Positions 5,182 through 5,385 of a DNA stretch of 5,385 nt are shown here, piece after piece. The first letter of the stretch is position 1, and each line of letters opens with the position of its first letter. Source of the stretch: Planctomycetaceae bacterium (GTDB lineage Bacteria; Planctomycetota; Planctomycetia; Pirellulales; Pirellulaceae); contig SLEY01000399.1 in assembly GCA_007124535.1 (NCBI GenBank), positions 1 to 5,385 on the forward strand. Direction: 5' to 3'. Under the pieces are notes generated by a model. It worked only from the letters and a program-made list of their open reading frames with translations, made no database searches and was not told the DNA's origin. The translations under genes were made by a program, and so were the position numbers.

Positions 5182-5210
5182 ATTCTACGGGGGCGAAAAG
5201 GGACGCGAAA
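5182..5210 (-). promoter_or_regulatory. Weak candidate promoter for the reductase gene
   Basis: The minus strand carries TAGAAT (5187-5182), 5 of 6 matches to the -10 consensus. At 17 bases upstream lies TTTCGC (5210-5205), only 3 of 6 matches to the -35 consensus. Start of transcription would be near 5175, giving a leader of about 57 bases. The -35 is poor, so an activator or another sigma factor may be needed, or the match may be chance. Confidence 0.3.
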
Positions 5211-5385
5211 GCCCTCGAGATGTGCTCTGGGAGAATAGCCGCCCCTCGCCACCGCCGCCTGCGGATCACGATCGACCGTCCCGCTTCCTCGGAGGGTGGC
5301 GGCGAGACGGGTTGTTCTTCGGCCGTGGGTTCGGCGGTCGGTGCGCGCAGTACCGCGGACGTACGCGGTTGTGCATGGCGGGATA
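5211..5385. other. Spacer upstream of the reductase, no gene recognised
   Basis: The stretch is very GC-rich and open in some frames, but gives only arginine- and proline-rich translations with no family motif or ribosome-binding site. It holds an inverted repeat ACCGCG (5352-5357) with CGCGGT (5364-5369), separated by 6 bases. Any gene to the right lies outside the window. Confidence 0.3.

Noticed and set aside
5211..5385. Minus-strand open frame reading into the reductase leader
   Set aside because: Arginine-rich translation without motifs. GC-rich DNA is open by chance in several frames here.

Overview
This GC-rich window encodes five protein-coding loci with broad unannotated spacers. 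It looks like the chromosome of an environmental bacterium with a large secreted-enzyme repertoire. A Planctomycetota or Verrucomicrobiota-like source is my inference, based on an exported formylglycine-type sulfatase beside a Tat-exported aldo/keto reductase, on wide intergenic regions and on GC-rich codon use. No rRNA, tRNA, CRISPR array, insertion sequence or phage gene was seen.

Layout from left to right. The first 132 bases hold the N-terminus of a minus-strand membrane protein whose 3' end lies outside the window. Its upstream spacer (133-463) contains several strong hairpins and the probable terminator of the next gene. A minus-strand pair follows: an Acg-family nitroreductase-like flavoprotein (919-1938), then downstream a small secreted protein (464-910) that resembles the C-terminal end of rhamnogalacturonan-lyase-like or FG-GAP proteins and lacks an obvious start codon. 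About 700 bases (1939-2636) hold no convincing gene but many inverted repeats, a 13-bp direct repeat, and a good sigma70-type promoter flanked by two 13-bp palindromes. That promoter points at a complete exported sulfatase (2637-4028). The sulfatase converges on a complete Tat-exported aldo/keto reductase (4177-5118, minus strand); a strong hairpin and a perfect 22-bp tandem duplication lie between them. The last 267 bases are the upstream region of the reductase.

The sulfatase and the reductase probably both act outside the cytoplasm, the first removing sulfate esters from a glycan or small sulfated compound. Their convergent arrangement does not show a shared pathway. The nitroreductase-like gene is visibly poorer in GC than its neighbours and may have a separate history. 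I found no convincing new multi-gene system. The observations most worth a second look are the start-codon problem of the small secreted protein, the paired palindromes around the sulfatase promoter, and the structured spacers.
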